A stretch of 64,000 nt of DNA from Oceanospirillum sp047518265 (GCA_047518265.1 JAKZRG010000039.1:1-64000); one strand, 5' to 3'; positions 44,012-53,533 are shown, counted from the stretch's first letter. Program-made: numbers and translations. Notes: generated by a model from the sequence alone, not told the origin.

Positions 44012-44041
44012 AGTATCGCAGGGACTTCCCGTTAGGGTCAA
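44012..44041 (-). promoter_or_regulatory. Candidate promoter of the small ORF
   Basis: TTGACC (44036-44041) and GATACT (44012-44017) with an 18-base spacer face the small ORF. The -35 differs at one position from consensus and the -10 matches four of six. The predicted start point is within a few bases of the ATG at 44004. Confidence 0.4.
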
Positions 44042-44078
44042 GCCCATTTGATAGGGAATTGATTCTGAAGTGCACAAC

Positions 44079-44105
44079 AAAAAAAGCACCGCGTCCAGGC
44101 GGTGC
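44079..44105 (-). terminator. Second terminator downstream of aldehyde dehydrogenase
   Basis: gcaccgc/gcggtgc with a six-base loop is followed on the minus strand by T7. With the hairpin at 44136-44163 it forms a tandem pair that ends the aldehyde dehydrogenase transcript. Confidence 0.75.
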
Positions 44106-44135
44106 AAAGCTTCCCAAGAAGATCATATAGCAGGA

Positions 44136-44163
44136 AATAAAAACGACCTGCACGCAGGCCGTT
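44136..44163 (-). terminator. First terminator downstream of aldehyde dehydrogenase
   Basis: aacgacctgc/gcaggccgtt forms a stem with one mismatch and is followed on the minus strand by T5. It lies 85 bases after the aldehyde dehydrogenase stop. Confidence 0.7.
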
Positions 44164-44247
44164 AAGAGTTGACAACGCGTCTAGCAATCAATGCTAGGTG
44201 ACCAAAAGGTCTCAGCAAACAAAGACCTTCCAGCCCTAAACTTCGAC

Positions 44248-45768
44248 TTAGAAGAAGCCTAGTGGGTTAATGTCGTAACTTACCAGCATGTTCTTAGTCT
44301 GTTGGTAATGATCTAGCATCATTTTATGAGTCTCACGACCTACACCAGACTTCTTATAACCACCGAATGCTGCGTGAGCAGGATACAGGTGATAACAGTT
44401 AGTCCATACACGACCTGCTTCGATACCACGACCCATGCGGTATGAAAGGTTCATGTCACGGGTCCATACACCCGCACCCAGACCAAACTCAGAATCATTA
44501 GCAATAGCCAGTGCTTCTGCTTCATCTTTAAAGGTGGTAACGGACACTACAGGACCGAAGATTTCTTCCTGGAATACGCGCATGCTGTTGTCGCCTTTCA
44601 GCAGGGTAGGCTGTACGTAGTAACCATTACCCAGTTCAGCTGGCAGCTGCTCTTTATCACCACCGGTCAGAACTTCAGCACCTTCGTCACGACCAATCTG
44701 CAGATAACCCAAGATCTTATCAAACTGCTCTTGAGAAGCCTGAGCACCTACCATTACGTCAGTATCCAGTGGGTTACCACGTTTGATCTGACCAACACGC
44801 TCAATGACTTTACCAATGAAAGAATCGTAGATATCTTCTTGAATCAACAGACGTGAAGGACAAGTACATACTTCACCTTGGTTAAAGAATGCCAGTACCG
44901 CACCTTCAACACACTTGCTGATGAACTCTTCTTCCTGATCCATTACATCGTTGAAGTAGATGTTTGGAGACTTACCGCCCAACTCAACAGTAGAAGGAAT
45001 GATATTTTCAGCAGCACATTTCAGAATGTGCGCACCAACTGGAGTGGAACCGGTGAAAGCAATCTTAGCAATACGCTTGCTCGTTGCCAGAGCCTGACCT
45101 GCTTCAGCACCAAAACCGTTAACAATGTTCAAAGTACCGGCAGGTAGCAGATCTTGAATCAGCTCAGCCAGAACTAGGATAGAAACAGGAGTTTGCTCAG
45201 CTGGCTTCAATACAACACAGTTACCCGCAACCAGAGCAGGTGCCAATTTCCAAGCTGCCATTAACAGAGGGAAGTTCCAAGGAATGATCTGACCCACAAC
45301 ACCCAGTGGCTCATGGAAGTGATAAGCAACGGTGTTACCGTCGATTTCACCCATAGTGCCTTCTTGTGCACGGATACAACCCGCATAGTAACGGAAGTGA
45401 TCAACACACAGAGGTACGTCAGCAGCCATGGTTTCACGAACGGCTTTACCGTTATCCCATGTTTCAGCCACTGCCAATTTCTCAATATTCGCTTCCAGAC
45501 GATCAGCAATTTTCAGCAGGATATTAGAACGTTCTGTAACAGAGGTTTTACCCCAAGCATCTTTTGCAGCATGAGCGGCATCCAGTGCTAATTCAATATC
45601 TTCAGCAGTCGAACGAGGAATTTCACAAATGTCAGAACCATTAACCGGTGTCGTATTAGTGAAGTATTGACCTTTAACAGGTGCAACCCATTCGCCACCA
45701 ATGAAGTTACCATAACGTTCTTTAAAGTTTACAACAGCGCCTTCAGTTCCAGGTTGTGCATAGATCAT
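44248..45768 (-). CDS. NAD-dependent aldehyde dehydrogenase (ExaC/AldB-like)
   Basis: This 506-residue enzyme oxidises aldehydes to acids. It starts MIYAQPGTEGAVVNFKERY, as in the acetaldehyde dehydrogenase (ExaC/AldA) branch. Catalytic elements are PWNFPLLMAAWK, FTGSTPVGAHIL (cofactor turn), VELGGKSPNIY (general base) and NQGEVCTCPSRLL (nucleophile Cys). The frame is open for 44 codons further upstream, but the ATG at 45768 follows GAGG and gives the family start. It is monocistronic and ends at two tandem terminators. It probably handles acetaldehyde from alcohol oxidation. Confidence 0.92.
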   Translation of the reverse strand: MIYAQPGTEGAVVNFKERYGNFIGGEWVAPVKGQYFTNTTPVNGSDICEIPRSTAEDIELALDAAHAAKDAWGKTSVTERSNILLKIADRLEANIEKLAVAETWDNGKAVRETMAADVPLCVDHFRYYAGCIRAQEGTMGEIDGNTVAYHFHEPLGVVGQIIPWNFPLLMAAWKLAPALVAGNCVVLKPAEQTPVSILVLAELIQDLLPAGTLNIVNGFGAEAGQALATSKRIAKIAFTGSTPVGAHILKCAAENIIPSTVELGGKSPNIYFNDVMDQEEEFISKCVEGAVLAFFNQGEVCTCPSRLLIQEDIYDSFIGKVIERVGQIKRGNPLDTDVMVGAQASQEQFDKILGYLQIGRDEGAEVLTGGDKEQLPAELGNGYYVQPTLLKGDNSMRVFQEEIFGPVVSVTTFKDEAEALAIANDSEFGLGAGVWTRDMNLSYRMGRGIEAGRVWTNCYHLYPAHAAFGGYKKSGVGRETHKMMLDHYQQTKNMLVSYDINPLGFF

Positions 45769-46261
45769 TGTGTATAGCCTCTGTTTGTTGTTTTGTCTAA
45801 GTAAACGATTTCTGGCAAGAAAAATCGTTTTAGGGCATTCGTTTTGAATTAACTTGTTTCGAAACAAGCTTGGTAGACACATCTTGGTTGATCGTCTCAA
45901 ATGCTAACATGACACTTTGGAGGGCAAAAAATAGTCCTTTAGTACTAATTTAATCGATTCAACCCATTAGGATAAAACAGTGAAAATCTAGAAATCATAG
46001 GCCTTACAGAAAGATGACAGATGAAAATGGGCTACTGAACAAGATTAAAAAGAGTAAATACACTAAGATACCTAAGCACTCAAAAAAAAGTTTCTACGGA
46101 AAGAAACTATTCCCGCTGGTTGCAGGCTAGTAGAATCTCGGTATGCCTTTATTTGTAAGGCAAGGTAATAGCCAATGCCTTAAAGAACAGAATATGCTAC
46201 AAAGCTATATATAAAACACCAAAATAGATATTCAGGGTTAATCATGTTCAGGGAGAACACT
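45769..46261. other. Intergenic region upstream of the binding-protein/kinase operon
   Basis: This 493-base region separates the divergent aldehyde dehydrogenase and binding-protein genes. It contains a short 38-codon frame (46014-46130) that I do not trust, a degenerate repeat (46090-46150) related to those at 36220, 37780 and 52760, and a weak hairpin aaggca/tgcctt. Confidence 0.45.
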
Positions 46262-47734
46262 GTGAGATACAAAGCTAGCTTATTTTTTATCTATTTTTGC
46301 TTATGGGTTAGCACCGTTGTCAGCATTTTTATTGGGATGAGCCTACAAAACCAAGCCATCGCCGCAACCCTAACTAAAGCAGACGAAGCCGTTAAACATG
46401 CCCAAAAATATCGAGGCACCACACTTAATGTTGTTTGGAATAAGGGGCTGATGTCGAAAGAGGTCTGGCTGTATTCCGGCCCTTTATGGGAAAAGCTGAC
46501 AGGCATTAAGATCAACGTGGTTGAGTTGGCTATTCCTGAGGTTTACCCTTCTGTCGAAAAAGAGCATTTTAAACAATCCGGCATCTACGACATTATCAGT
46601 ATTGTTCCCAATCGGTTGCCAGACTATATCAATCTAGAAGCCCTAGCACCTTTAGACCCCTACTTGGAAAAATACAATTATCAGGATGAACTGAACGATA
46701 TCGCTCCCGCCTTCCGTAATAACTGGATGACTTATCAAAATAAGATTTATAGCATCCCTGACGATGGCGATATCCTGATGCTTTACTACCGTAAAGATCT
46801 GTTTGAATCCCCCAAAAACAAAGCTGCCTTCTTAAAAAAATACGGTTACCCGCTAGCTCCGCCAAAAACCTGGCAAGAGTTTGATCAAATATCTGACTTT
46901 TTCACCGCTCAGTATGCACCGCAGATGTATGGCAGTGCCTTTATGCATCAGGAATTATCCCACTATTTTTTCTCAGAGCAGTTTCGAATTAATGGTGGAA
47001 AATTCTTTGACCTAAAGAGCATGCAAGCCGCTATTAATTCCGAGGCCGGATTAAAGACCCTGCAACAGATGATCGATCGACAAGCCTCCATGCCACCAGG
47101 AGCAGAAAGCTGGAGTTTTATGGATGTACTGGGTTCCTTTATTTATGGACGGCTGGCTATGGTGGAATTTTGGCCACCTTTGGGTCGCTGGGCAGAGGGT
47201 TATGGTAAAGATTCTGAGCACCTTTCTTGGGTTCCCAAAAGCCTTGTTGCCGGTAAGGTAGGTTATGCACCAACACCCGGCGGGAGTCACGCCCTTGCAG
47301 CAGGCTTTGGTTTATCCATCTCTCAAACCAGTCACAACAAAGAAGCCGCCTATCTGTTTATTCAGTGGCTAACCAGTAAAGAGATTAGTTTAAATCGGGT
47401 CCAGATCCCCTATAGTTTGCGAGACCCTTACCGTATCAGCCATTTCAACAGCCAAAGCTATCAAGACCTTTGGCCCAATGCAGATGAATACCTAAGCACT
47501 TTACACAAATCCACAAAACACGGATTACTTGATCTATCCTTGTTGCAGATTACCCTCTATGAAAATTCATTAGTGGAAGGGTTGAGGGCGGCTTTGTCTC
47601 ATAAGCTCCCCCCTGAACAAGCATTGGATCATGTGGCCCGTCAGTGGAATCGGATCACCAAAAGCTTAGGGGTGGAAAAGCAGCGTCAGTATTACCAAGA
47701 ATGGATGAGCCGACCAATGGCTTATCCTAAATAG
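46262..47734 (+). CDS. Periplasmic solute-binding protein (sugar/family 1 type)
   Basis: This 490-residue protein has a signal peptide (hydrophobic core to about residue 28, cleavage near AIA) and the large type I/II extracellular binding fold of ABC sugar-binding proteins, with WNKGLMSKEVW, YRKDLFESPKNKAAFLKKYGYPLAPPKTWQEF (shown here as YRKDLFESP and PPKTWQEF) and GGSHALAAGFGLSIS. There is no ABC permease or ATPase nearby. A hybrid histidine kinase follows after 94 bases and a GGDEF regulator after that, suggesting that this protein presents a ligand to the kinase. I prefer the GTG at 46262, which follows GGGAG; an ATG at 46244 has a poorer site. Confidence 0.85.
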   Translation: MRYKASLFFIYFCLWVSTVVSIFIGMSLQNQAIAATLTKADEAVKHAQKYRGTTLNVVWNKGLMSKEVWLYSGPLWEKLTGIKINVVELAIPEVYPSVEKEHFKQSGIYDIISIVPNRLPDYINLEALAPLDPYLEKYNYQDELNDIAPAFRNNWMTYQNKIYSIPDDGDILMLYYRKDLFESPKNKAAFLKKYGYPLAPPKTWQEFDQISDFFTAQYAPQMYGSAFMHQELSHYFFSEQFRINGGKFFDLKSMQAAINSEAGLKTLQQMIDRQASMPPGAESWSFMDVLGSFIYGRLAMVEFWPPLGRWAEGYGKDSEHLSWVPKSLVAGKVGYAPTPGGSHALAAGFGLSISQTSHNKEAAYLFIQWLTSKEISLNRVQIPYSLRDPYRISHFNSQSYQDLWPNADEYLSTLHKSTKHGLLDLSLLQITLYENSLVEGLRAALSHKLPPEQALDHVARQWNRITKSLGVEKQRQYYQEWMSRPMAYPK

Positions 47735-47828
47735 AAATATTAATTCAAGCAGGAAAGTCCGGTTGGATATTTCCTTAATATAGGCTAGCTATGGATTGGT
47801 CTAGCACTAAAAATAGAAGTGGAACGGT

Positions 47829-50800
47829 ATGTTATCAGGAATGAAGATACGGACAAAAGCGGTGGTTTATACCGTTTTTGTTGTACTGTTTACCGCCGCA
47901 GTATCATTAATCGGCGGCTTGGTTATTAATATCGGTCAAACGACCGAGGATAATCAGCAGCGGTTAAATACGGCTGTATCCATGTTTCAACGTAGTTTTG
48001 CAGAACTGCCAGATCAGATTGATTCTCGATTTAATGCCTTTCAGGAACAAGAAAACCTCGCCATCCAGACCCTTAGAAGCATAGAAGCAGGCTGGAGTTT
48101 AGAGGTCGGTTTGGCATTTACCGGTAATTTCGATCTCTACGAAAAGATCCTGCTGAATGATGGCGATATTGATCAACTGGCCTTCTATTACGCCCCACGG
48201 CTTAGAGGCTACGAACAACTGGCTCTTTACTACGATAAGTCCCTTGGTAACCTCGTACAGGTCGAAAATGATCAGCACTTTAAGCGTTTGCCTTTTGGCC
48301 GGGAAGAGATAGAAAACCCAAAAATATTCATGGACTACTATCAGGCTCAAAATCAATACGCCCTATACACTTATCAGGACGCACTGCACTTGGTAAGTGA
48401 AAAAAAATACACCATTAAGGTCTCCTATAAACCCACACCAGAGCATATTGGCTCGTTTATTCTGGTCAAAGAAGTCGATTTGAATATCCAGGCCTTAAAT
48501 AAGGACCTTGGGGTAATTATCAATCTCTATGATATCAACGGTATCGCCGCCAACAATCCGGTAAAAATGCCCGACCTTGCGGTCAGCTCTAACAACCTCC
48601 AGATGAATCGTCCCTTGGTTTTAACCGATCTGAAGGAAAGAGCTTATGACGCTATTATCGTTCCTTTAACTGTTAACGAACAAACCATCGGTTATGTTTC
48701 TGTCAGCATCCCCCGCGCCCTAACCTTGCAGCGTATTACTGATTTATTAGTCTTATTTGCATTATTAGCCTTGGTAACCGTGATCGCTGTGAGCTTGTTA
48801 TCAGGTATCCTTGTGTCCCGCTGGAGCGGCAATCTAATCAACCTTAGTCGTGTAGCGGATGAGTTTGCCAAAGGTAATCTAAACAAAAAAATTGAGATCA
48901 AAACAAAGGACGAACTGGGTTTACTCGCTAAAAGCTTTACCGCCATGCGTGATTCTATTCAGGAACAGATGGCTGAGCTCCACGATAAAAGTAAAGAGCT
49001 AAGCCAGATGAACAATAATCTGGAAGAGATGGTGAGCCAACGGACATTAAAGCTCAATCGGCTGTTAATCGAGTTGGAAGAAGCCAAAGACAAAGCAGAA
49101 GCTGGCGCACAGGCAAAATCAAACTTTTTGGCCAATATGAGCCATGAAATTCGTACTCCTATGAACGCTGTTATCGGCTTAAGCCAACTGCTCCTGCGTA
49201 CCGATTTATCCAGTGTACAACAAGACTATTTGGAGAAGATCCAAGAAGCGTCAGACACTTTATTAGCGGTTATCAACGACATTCTGGATCTTTCTAAAAT
49301 CGAAGCCAATAAGCTCAACCTAGAGACCACAGCTTTTGATTTGGAAGGCGTCATCAACAAAATGGTGAATGTCTGCTCCCACAGGATTCATGAAAAGGAG
49401 CTGGAGTTAATTACCAGTATTGATACTGATGTCCCTATGACATTGTTTGGTGATCCATTACGCCTACAACAGGTTCTGATCAACCTAACCAGCAATGCGG
49501 TTAAGTTTACCGAAACAGGTTCTATTTATGTCAATGTGACCCAACTAGAAACCCAAGAGGAGCAAACGACATTAGAGTTTAGCGTCAAAGACACCGGTAT
49601 TGGCATGGATGAGGAGCAGCTTGCCCGTCTCTTCCACTCTTTCTCTCAAGCGGACGAATCTGTCACTCGCAAATATGGTGGTACCGGTCTTGGTTTAGCC
49701 ATATCAAAACAATTAACCGAGATGATGGGCGGTGAAATTAAAGTCACCAGTCGCCCCGGTGAAGGCTCATGTTTTACCTTTACGGTTGTCATGGAATACC
49801 AAGCTAACCATGAAGATCCTCAGATCCAACAACTGCGGCAGTCCAGTTTAAAAACCCTAGTAGTCGATGATTCCGATATTGCTCGACAGGTACTACTGGA
49901 TTTACTGGAAGGCCTGGGGATTAAAGCAGATAGCGCCAGCAATGGTCAGGAAGCTGTTGAAGCCGCTGTTCTAGCGGATCAAGAACACCAACCCTACGAT
50001 CTCATTCTTATGGATTGGAAAATGCCTGTGCTTGATGGCATTAGCGCTGCAAAACAGATTAAAAACAGCATGCGTGACGATACACCCAGCATCCTGATGA
50101 TCTCTGCTTACGATAAAGATAAAGTCAGGCATCTCGGTCAAGACGCCGGAATTAAACGCTTTATTGAAAAACCCATAACACAATCATCCCTTGTCGACAG
50201 TATTATCAGTCTGTCAGAAGGTAAGTATGAACTCTACGAGTCCACGACAAGCAGCCAGACTGTCGGCATACCGGATTTAACCGGTTACTCGATTCTTCTG
50301 GTGGAAGATAACGAAGTAAACGAGATTGTCGCTAGAGGCATTTTGCAAGATACCCAGGTAAATATAGATTCTGCCAGCAATGGATTGGAAGCATTAGACT
50401 ACCTAAAAAGTAAAACATACGATCTGGTACTCATGGATATTCAGATGCCAGAAATGGATGGCCTGACAGCGGCGGGTAAGATCAGAAATGAGTTAAAACT
50501 CACTCAGCTTCCAATCGTTGCAATGACTGCCCACGCGATGGAAGGCGATGCAGATAAAAGCCTCAATGCAGGTATGAACGATCACATTACTAAACCCATT
50601 AACCCAGAAGTATTGTTTAGTAAATTGGCGCTTTATTTTGGTCAGAGTAAAACCATCCAGAATCTAAGCCCTGCACAAACACCCACTTTTGACCCTGATG
50701 TGCTCGATAATATCCGACAATTAAAACAACTCTCTGCTCTGGATGTTGACACTGCCATCGCCCGACTTCAGGGTAATCAATCTCTTTATCTTAAATTGGT

Positions 50801-51335
50801 TAATTCTTTTTATTTAGAAAAACAGACCATCAAGCAACAGCTAAACGATTTGTTTGCCCAACAAGATTGGGAAGGACTATTTAGAGCCACCCATACCCTA
50901 AAATCCAATGCAGAATATATTGGTGCTTATGGTTTATCTGATCACGCTAAGAGATTAGAACTGGACGTTGAGCAACAAAGCGACAATCTGAAAAATACTG
51001 TGCAAATAACGGCAACCCACCTGGAACAAATGATATCAAGCTTGGGTCAAATATTTGTCACAAAAGCCGATAAGAATAAGCAGGATAAAAGCTTCGACAC
51101 AACGGGTGCTCTTAAACTCATACAAGAGCTGAAACCCTTACTGGAAGAGGGGGACGTGGAAGCAGAGGAATATGCTGAACAATTGCTAATCTTGTCAGAA
51201 AATACCCAATACTATGAACAATATCTGAAATTGCACCATCTGGCTGCTGAGTTTGAATACAATACGGCACTTAAACTCATGTTAGAAATGGAAACGGCCA
51301 TAGAAGTTGAAATGACTTCCTTACCCACGGAATAA
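47829..51335 (+). CDS. Hybrid sensor histidine kinase with two receiver domains and HPt
   Basis: This 1168-residue kinase has a transmembrane helix (about 12-33), a large periplasmic sensor (34-303), a second helix (about 305-328), HAMP (330-385), a coiled coil, a HisKA dimerisation domain with NMSHEIRTPMNAVIG (phospho-His about residue 438), a catalytic ATPase domain (about 550-660), two receiver domains (DWKMPVLDG, about 727; DIQMPEMDG, about 868) and an HPt domain (RATHTLKSNAEYIG, about 1020). It is a complete phosphorelay in one chain, like BarA or TorS. TorS-type kinases read a periplasmic binding protein, and one lies just upstream. A response regulator follows by five bases. Confidence 0.93.
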   Translation: MLSGMKIRTKAVVYTVFVVLFTAAVSLIGGLVINIGQTTEDNQQRLNTAVSMFQRSFAELPDQIDSRFNAFQEQENLAIQTLRSIEAGWSLEVGLAFTGNFDLYEKILLNDGDIDQLAFYYAPRLRGYEQLALYYDKSLGNLVQVENDQHFKRLPFGREEIENPKIFMDYYQAQNQYALYTYQDALHLVSEKKYTIKVSYKPTPEHIGSFILVKEVDLNIQALNKDLGVIINLYDINGIAANNPVKMPDLAVSSNNLQMNRPLVLTDLKERAYDAIIVPLTVNEQTIGYVSVSIPRALTLQRITDLLVLFALLALVTVIAVSLLSGILVSRWSGNLINLSRVADEFAKGNLNKKIEIKTKDELGLLAKSFTAMRDSIQEQMAELHDKSKELSQMNNNLEEMVSQRTLKLNRLLIELEEAKDKAEAGAQAKSNFLANMSHEIRTPMNAVIGLSQLLLRTDLSSVQQDYLEKIQEASDTLLAVINDILDLSKIEANKLNLETTAFDLEGVINKMVNVCSHRIHEKELELITSIDTDVPMTLFGDPLRLQQVLINLTSNAVKFTETGSIYVNVTQLETQEEQTTLEFSVKDTGIGMDEEQLARLFHSFSQADESVTRKYGGTGLGLAISKQLTEMMGGEIKVTSRPGEGSCFTFTVVMEYQANHEDPQIQQLRQSSLKTLVVDDSDIARQVLLDLLEGLGIKADSASNGQEAVEAAVLADQEHQPYDLILMDWKMPVLDGISAAKQIKNSMRDDTPSILMISAYDKDKVRHLGQDAGIKRFIEKPITQSSLVDSIISLSEGKYELYESTTSSQTVGIPDLTGYSILLVEDNEVNEIVARGILQDTQVNIDSASNGLEALDYLKSKTYDLVLMDIQMPEMDGLTAAGKIRNELKLTQLPIVAMTAHAMEGDADKSLNAGMNDHITKPINPEVLFSKLALYFGQSKTIQNLSPAQTPTFDPDVLDNIRQLKQLSALDVDTAIARLQGNQSLYLKLVNSFYLEKQTIKQQLNDLFAQQDWEGLFRATHTLKSNAEYIGAYGLSDHAKRLELDVEQQSDNLKNTVQITATHLEQMISSLGQIFVTKADKNKQDKSFDTTGALKLIQELKPLLEEGDVEAEEYAEQLLILSENTQYYEQYLKLHHLAAEFEYNTALKLMLEMETAIEVEMTSLPTE

Positions 51336-51340
51336 GATAG

Positions 51341-52291
51341 ATGGTTAAAGACATATCTCCCATGCAAAGACGCGCAAGCGATAAAAAATTCAAGATATTA
51401 TGTATCGATGATGAGAGTGCCAATTTAAAAATATTAAGTACTCTATTCAAAGACAATTATCAGGTCATTGCCTGTAAACAAGCCTCTGAAGGTGTAGAAA
51501 AAGCCTTAAGCAGCCAGCCTGACTTAATTCTATTAGATGTCATTATGCCCGGCGTCAGTGGTTTTGAGTTAATTACCCAACTTAAAAGCCATTCAGATCT
51601 AAAACAAATTCCTGTAATTTTTATTACCGGCCTGCAGTCCCCAGAGGATGAGGAAAAAGGTTTAAAGCTGGGGGCCTGTGACTATATTCATAAGCCTTTT
51701 AACCCCAGTATCGTTATGGCCCGAGTGAACACTCACCTTGAGATTGTCCGTCAGCGTAATCTACTGGAACGGTTCGCCAATTTTGATATTTTGACAGAGC
51801 TACCAAACCGCAGAAAATGGGAACAGGATAGCGCTGACCTAGCCAAGAGTTTATCCCATACAGGCTCCAACCTTGTCGTGGGTATCGCCGATATCGACTT
51901 TTTTAAGCTCTACAATGATAGCTATGGCCACCAGCAAGGGGATATCGCCCTACGTAAAGTAGCAAGCGCTCTGGCTAGGTCTCTATTTGATTATCATGGG
52001 CATGTTTATCGTTGCGGTGGTGAAGAGTTTTATTTTTATTTCCCAGAGAACCAACCTCTGCCTATAGAAGATATTTTGGATAATTGTTTGGAAACCGTTA
52101 GAGACTTAGAGATCAAACACAAAAGCTCTCTTGTTGATAATAAAATCACCGTCAGTATCGGCGCGATTAAATGCCAGATTACCGGAGAGCAAGATATCAA
52201 AGAGGGTATCGGTCAGGCTGATAAACTGCTTTATCGCATGAAACAAACGGGCCGTAATAACTTTGATTATCAAGCCTTGGAGCTAGCGTAA
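51341..52291 (+). CDS. Response-regulator diguanylate cyclase (REC-GGDEF)
   Basis: This 316-residue protein joins an N-terminal receiver domain (about residues 15-135, phospho-Asp in LLDVIMPGVSGFEL near 66) to a GGDEF domain (about 145-310) whose active-site loop reads RCGGEEFYFYF near residue 225. It should make cyclic di-GMP when phosphorylated. The IDFFKLYNDSYGHQQGD signature and an intact inhibitory-site region (RNLLERF linker) are seen. The gap to the kinase gene is five bases, so it is almost certainly the kinase's output. It is the only diguanylate cyclase here and opposes the HD-GYP at 36402 in effect. Confidence 0.92.
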   Translation: MVKDISPMQRRASDKKFKILCIDDESANLKILSTLFKDNYQVIACKQASEGVEKALSSQPDLILLDVIMPGVSGFELITQLKSHSDLKQIPVIFITGLQSPEDEEKGLKLGACDYIHKPFNPSIVMARVNTHLEIVRQRNLLERFANFDILTELPNRRKWEQDSADLAKSLSHTGSNLVVGIADIDFFKLYNDSYGHQQGDIALRKVASALARSLFDYHGHVYRCGGEEFYFYFPENQPLPIEDILDNCLETVRDLEIKHKSSLVDNKITVSIGAIKCQITGEQDIKEGIGQADKLLYRMKQTGRNNFDYQALELA

Positions 52292-52448
52292 CCTTTCAGG
52301 AAAAATTTGGAGTTATCTTGAAAAAGCGTTACAGCTTATATTGATTCTAATCTGAGTATTAAGAAGGGTATTCCGTGGCACCTATCTTTTGCACCCGGTC
52401 ATCAGTTCCACTAACATAGAAATATCAATCTTCAATACAGAGAATACA

Positions 52449-52739
52449 ATGGACATTGAGATCGCTGCCAAGCGTTTAGCTGAACTGGGCCATACCACCC
52501 GCCTAGAAGTCTTTCGGTATCTGGTTAAAGGTGGAAAGCAAGGCGTCCCCGTCGGTGAAATTCAAGCGGCTTTAGATGTACCGGGATCAACATTATCCCA
52601 CCATATTACGCGACTGGTCTCTGTGGGCTTAGTGAAACAACGCAGGGAAGGCCGAACCCTCTACTGCGTGCCACAATACAGCGAGCTGGATGGACTAATC
52701 GACTTTTTAAAAGAAGAATGCTGCGCCAACGAATGTTAA
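52449..52739 (+). CDS. ArsR-family transcriptional regulator
   Basis: This 96-residue ArsR/SmtB-type winged-helix repressor has the recognition helix GSTLSHHITRLVSVGLVKQRREGRTLYC split over GSTLSHHITRL and LVKQRREGRT. Its C-terminus ends in a cysteine-rich ECCANEC, which may sense metal, sulfide or thiol-reactive compounds, as ArsR proteins often do with cysteine clusters. The frame extends 20 codons further upstream, but the ATG at 52449 follows AGAGA and fits the family length. A DM13 gene follows after 141 bases in the same direction. Confidence 0.87.
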   Translation: MDIEIAAKRLAELGHTTRLEVFRYLVKGGKQGVPVGEIQAALDVPGSTLSHHITRLVSVGLVKQRREGRTLYCVPQYSELDGLIDFLKEECCANEC

Positions 52740-52880
52740 GCCCTAGATTCAGCACCTAAACAAAAGTTTCTCTACACAAAGCTGCCATTTGTCCTGTTGG
52801 CGGGAGAATATCGAGATACTATTGTTTAGATATGTACTCACTGTACAAGTCACCTATCCTTGTTATCGGATCGATTTATT

Positions 52881-53348
52881 ATGAAAAAGCTTATTTTACT
52901 TTTATCCCATATAAGCATCGGATTTTTAGGTTTTGCAGCCGGTATTTATATGCTGCCAATTCTAACTGCTCCGCCATCGCCAGTAGAAACTGACCTGAAA
53001 GTTGTTGAACAACACTCACAATACACCGGTAGCTTTAAACGGGATCTAAAGGACAGTGATGCCCTGCATTGGGGAGAAGGCAGCCTGGCCATTAGCCAAG
53101 ACGCTATTTCAATGATGGGAGAACTGGCGCCCGGGCCAGACTACAAACTCTATCTATCCCCTACATTTGTTGAAACTGAAGCCGATTTTTTACGCCTAAA
53201 AAGCAAAATGGTTCAAGTAGGTGATGTTAAAACCTTTGAGAACTTCTTAGTGCCATTACCTTCAGCCATCAACCCCGCCAACTACACCAGCGTTATTATC
53301 TGGTGTGAATCCTTTGGTCAGTTTATTACTGCTGCAAAGTACCGTTAG
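52881..53348 (+). CDS. DM13-domain secreted or membrane-anchored protein
   Basis: This 155-residue protein starts with a hydrophobic signal/anchor (about residues 3-25, LILLLSHISIGFLGFAAGIY) and carries a single DM13 domain (about 45-150) with YTGSFKRDL, HWGEGSLAI, PGPDYKLYLSP and WCESFGQFITAAKY. DM13 domains have been proposed to carry redox-active cysteines in electron transfer. The C-terminal IIWCESFGQFI is the usual DM13 end. The reading frame has an earlier ATG at 52860, but the ATG at 52881 gives a clean signal sequence. An ArsR-family gene lies upstream. A bidirectional terminator follows at 53452. Confidence 0.87.
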   Translation: MKKLILLLSHISIGFLGFAAGIYMLPILTAPPSPVETDLKVVEQHSQYTGSFKRDLKDSDALHWGEGSLAISQDAISMMGELAPGPDYKLYLSPTFVETEADFLRLKSKMVQVGDVKTFENFLVPLPSAINPANYTSVIIWCESFGQFITAAKYR

Positions 53349-53451
53349 AAGATACGCCAGCGTCACTTGGCTTACTTTTATCTACAAAACACTGTTACAT
53401 GTAGCGTGGATAAGCCAGAGGCGCATCCGCGAAGACCAAGCCTCTTCTTAT

Positions 53452-53483
53452 AAAATATCGGGCCACTTGGCCCGATATTTTTT
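53452..53483. terminator. Bidirectional terminator between DM13 and NosR-like genes
   Basis: aaaatatcgggcc/ggcccgatatttt gives a perfect 13-base-pair stem with a four-base loop, then TT. It serves the converging DM13 and NosR-like genes. Confidence 0.85.
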
Positions 53484-53533
53484 CTCGATCACATGACTGG
53501 ATCATGCTTTCCATATCTTTAAGCCAATCAAAA

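Noticed and set aside
46014..46130. 38-codon plus-strand frame in the region before the binding-protein gene
   Set aside because: It is Lys-rich with only a weak AGAAAG before the ATG, overlaps a degenerate repeat and has no terminator behind it. It is too short to support.
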